The position numbers and the translations under genes are program-made. A stretch of 6,236 bases of DNA from an uncultured Phycisphaerales bacterium (lineage in GTDB: Bacteria > Planctomycetota > Phycisphaerae > Phycisphaerales > UBA1924), in contig CALFMQ010000041.1 in assembly GCA_937879825.1 (NCBI GenBank), forward strand, positions 1-6,236. Reading direction: 5' to 3'. This document shows positions 5,607 to 6,236 of the stretch, piece by piece. The notes under the pieces were generated by a model. It saw nothing but the letters and a program-made list of their open reading frames with translations, ran no database searches and had not been told where the DNA came from. Each line of letters begins with the position of its first letter. Position 1 is the stretch's first letter.

Positions 5607-6236
5607 CCACGACCGTCCTCGTCCTCGCCGGCGGCCCGGACCCGGAGCACGAAGTCTCGCTGCAATCCGCACGCGGTATCGCCGATGCGCTCGCCTCCAC
5701 GGGTGAGTTCCGCGTCAATCACCAAGTCATCGGTGCGCTCTCGCAGCGCGACCTGGCGCACCTCGAAGGCGATGTCATCTTCCCAGCGCTCCACGGGCGC
5801 TGGGGCGAGGGCGGCCCGCTCCAGCAACTCCTGGAGCGCGACGGGCGTCCCTTCGTCGGGTGCGGCCCGCGTGCCGCGCGCATCGCCATCGACAAGGTCA
5901 TGTCCAAGACCGTCGCGCAGACGCTGGGCGTGCGTACCAGCGCCAGCGCGATCCTCGATCCGGGCGACACGGTGATGCCGCTGGAGTTGCCCTTCGTGGT
6001 GAAGCCAATCTTCGAGGGCTCGACGATCGGGCTGCACATCTGCCGCTCCGCCGCCGTGTGGGCGCACGCGCACGAGCAATCCGCCGCCTCGCGCCGCCCG
6101 TGCCTCATCGAGCCGTTCGTCAAGGGACGCGAACTCACGGTGGGCGTCATCGCGACCGAGTCGCTCGACGCGCTCGAAGCGTTGCCCGTCATCCAGATCA
6201 TCCCCGCCGACGGGTTGTACGACTACGACGCCAAGT
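5603..6236 (+). CDS. ddl: D-alanine--D-alanine ligase (Ddl), 3' truncated by the window
   Basis: The first 211 codons of an ATP-grasp ligase that makes D-Ala-D-Ala for the peptidoglycan stem peptide; the frame is open at the right edge. The N-terminus L-A-G-G-P-D-P-E-H-E-V-S-L (8-20) puts Glu15 at the same position as the D-Ala-binding Glu15 of E. coli DdlB. Further motifs are A-L-H-G-R-W-G-E-G-G (62-71), I-D-K-V-M-S-K (96-102), V-V-K-P-I-F-E-G-S-T-I-G (132-143, with the ATP-binding lysine at 134), the hinge L-I-E-P-F (168-172), G-R-E-L-T-V (175-180) and the beginning of the Y-D-Y-x-A-K motif (206-211). The common G-E-D-G reads G-E-G-G and the common E-Q-F or E-K-F reads E-P-F. The ATG overlaps the murB stop in ATGA, with a G-run seven bases upstream. 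The missing part should hold the end of the ATP-grasp domain and the Mg ligands. It is the third gene of a murC-murB-ddl unit. Confidence 0.97.
   Translation, partial: MTTTVLVLAGGPDPEHEVSLQSARGIADALASTGEFRVNHQVIGALSQRDLAHLEGDVIFPALHGRWGEGGPLQQLLERDGRPFVGCGPRAARIAIDKVMSKTVAQTLGVRTSASAILDPGDTVMPLELPFVVKPIFEGSTIGLHICRSAAVWAHAHEQSAASRRPCLIEPFVKGRELTVGVIATESLDALEALPVIQIIPADGLYDYDAK

Noticed and set aside
5540..6079. 179-codon minus-strand open frame over murB and ddl
   Set aside because: Antisense to two well-supported genes with no recognisable feature.
1..6236. Mobile element, CRISPR array, tRNA or phage remnant
   Set aside because: No transposase or integrase motif, repeated spacers, tRNA-like fold or terminal inverted repeats were seen; composition is uniform and housekeeping genes fill the window.

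Overview
The window is a G+C-rich (about two thirds by eye) bacterial chromosomal segment that is almost entirely coding. It holds six recognisable genes in two divergent, tightly packed transcription units. No mobile element, tRNA, rRNA, CRISPR array or clear intrinsic terminator was seen. The base composition, the tandem NfeD proteins, and a short murC-murB-ddl run with no ftsZ or ftsA visible suggest a Planctomycetota-type genome, perhaps Phycisphaerae. That placement is inference from gene style, not from a marker gene.

Left half, minus strand (read right to left): a Nudix hydrolase (2987 to 2424), a long membrane-bound NfeD/ClpP-class serine protease (2382 to 520), and a short NfeD-like membrane protein (520 to 11) whose start overlaps the preceding stop by one base. 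A Shine-Dalgarno-like GGGAGG lies at the left edge just past the last stop. It suggests a further co-transcribed gene outside the window; by family precedent a flotillin/stomatin-like (FloA/YqfA type) protein is the best guess.

Middle: at most 85 bases separate the divergent Nudix and murC starts. This region has a good Shine-Dalgarno sequence and overlapping GC-rich inverted repeats, and the exact murC start is uncertain (3007 or 3073).

Right half, plus strand: murC, murB and ddl, each joined to the next by a 4-base ATGA stop/start overlap. They encode consecutive or closely linked cytoplasmic steps of peptidoglycan precursor synthesis: MurB makes UDP-MurNAc, MurC adds L-Ala to it, and Ddl makes D-Ala-D-Ala. 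The ddl gene runs off the right edge after 211 codons. The arrangement is a piece of the classical dcw cluster, in which ftsQ would commonly follow.

Nothing here looks like a wholly undescribed system. The points most worth a second look are the mutually exclusive hairpins at the murC start, a nine-G tract in the Nudix gene whose -1 frame is open all the way into the NfeD protease, the paralogous NfeD modules side by side, and small departures from family consensus in MurC, MurB, Ddl and the Nudix box.
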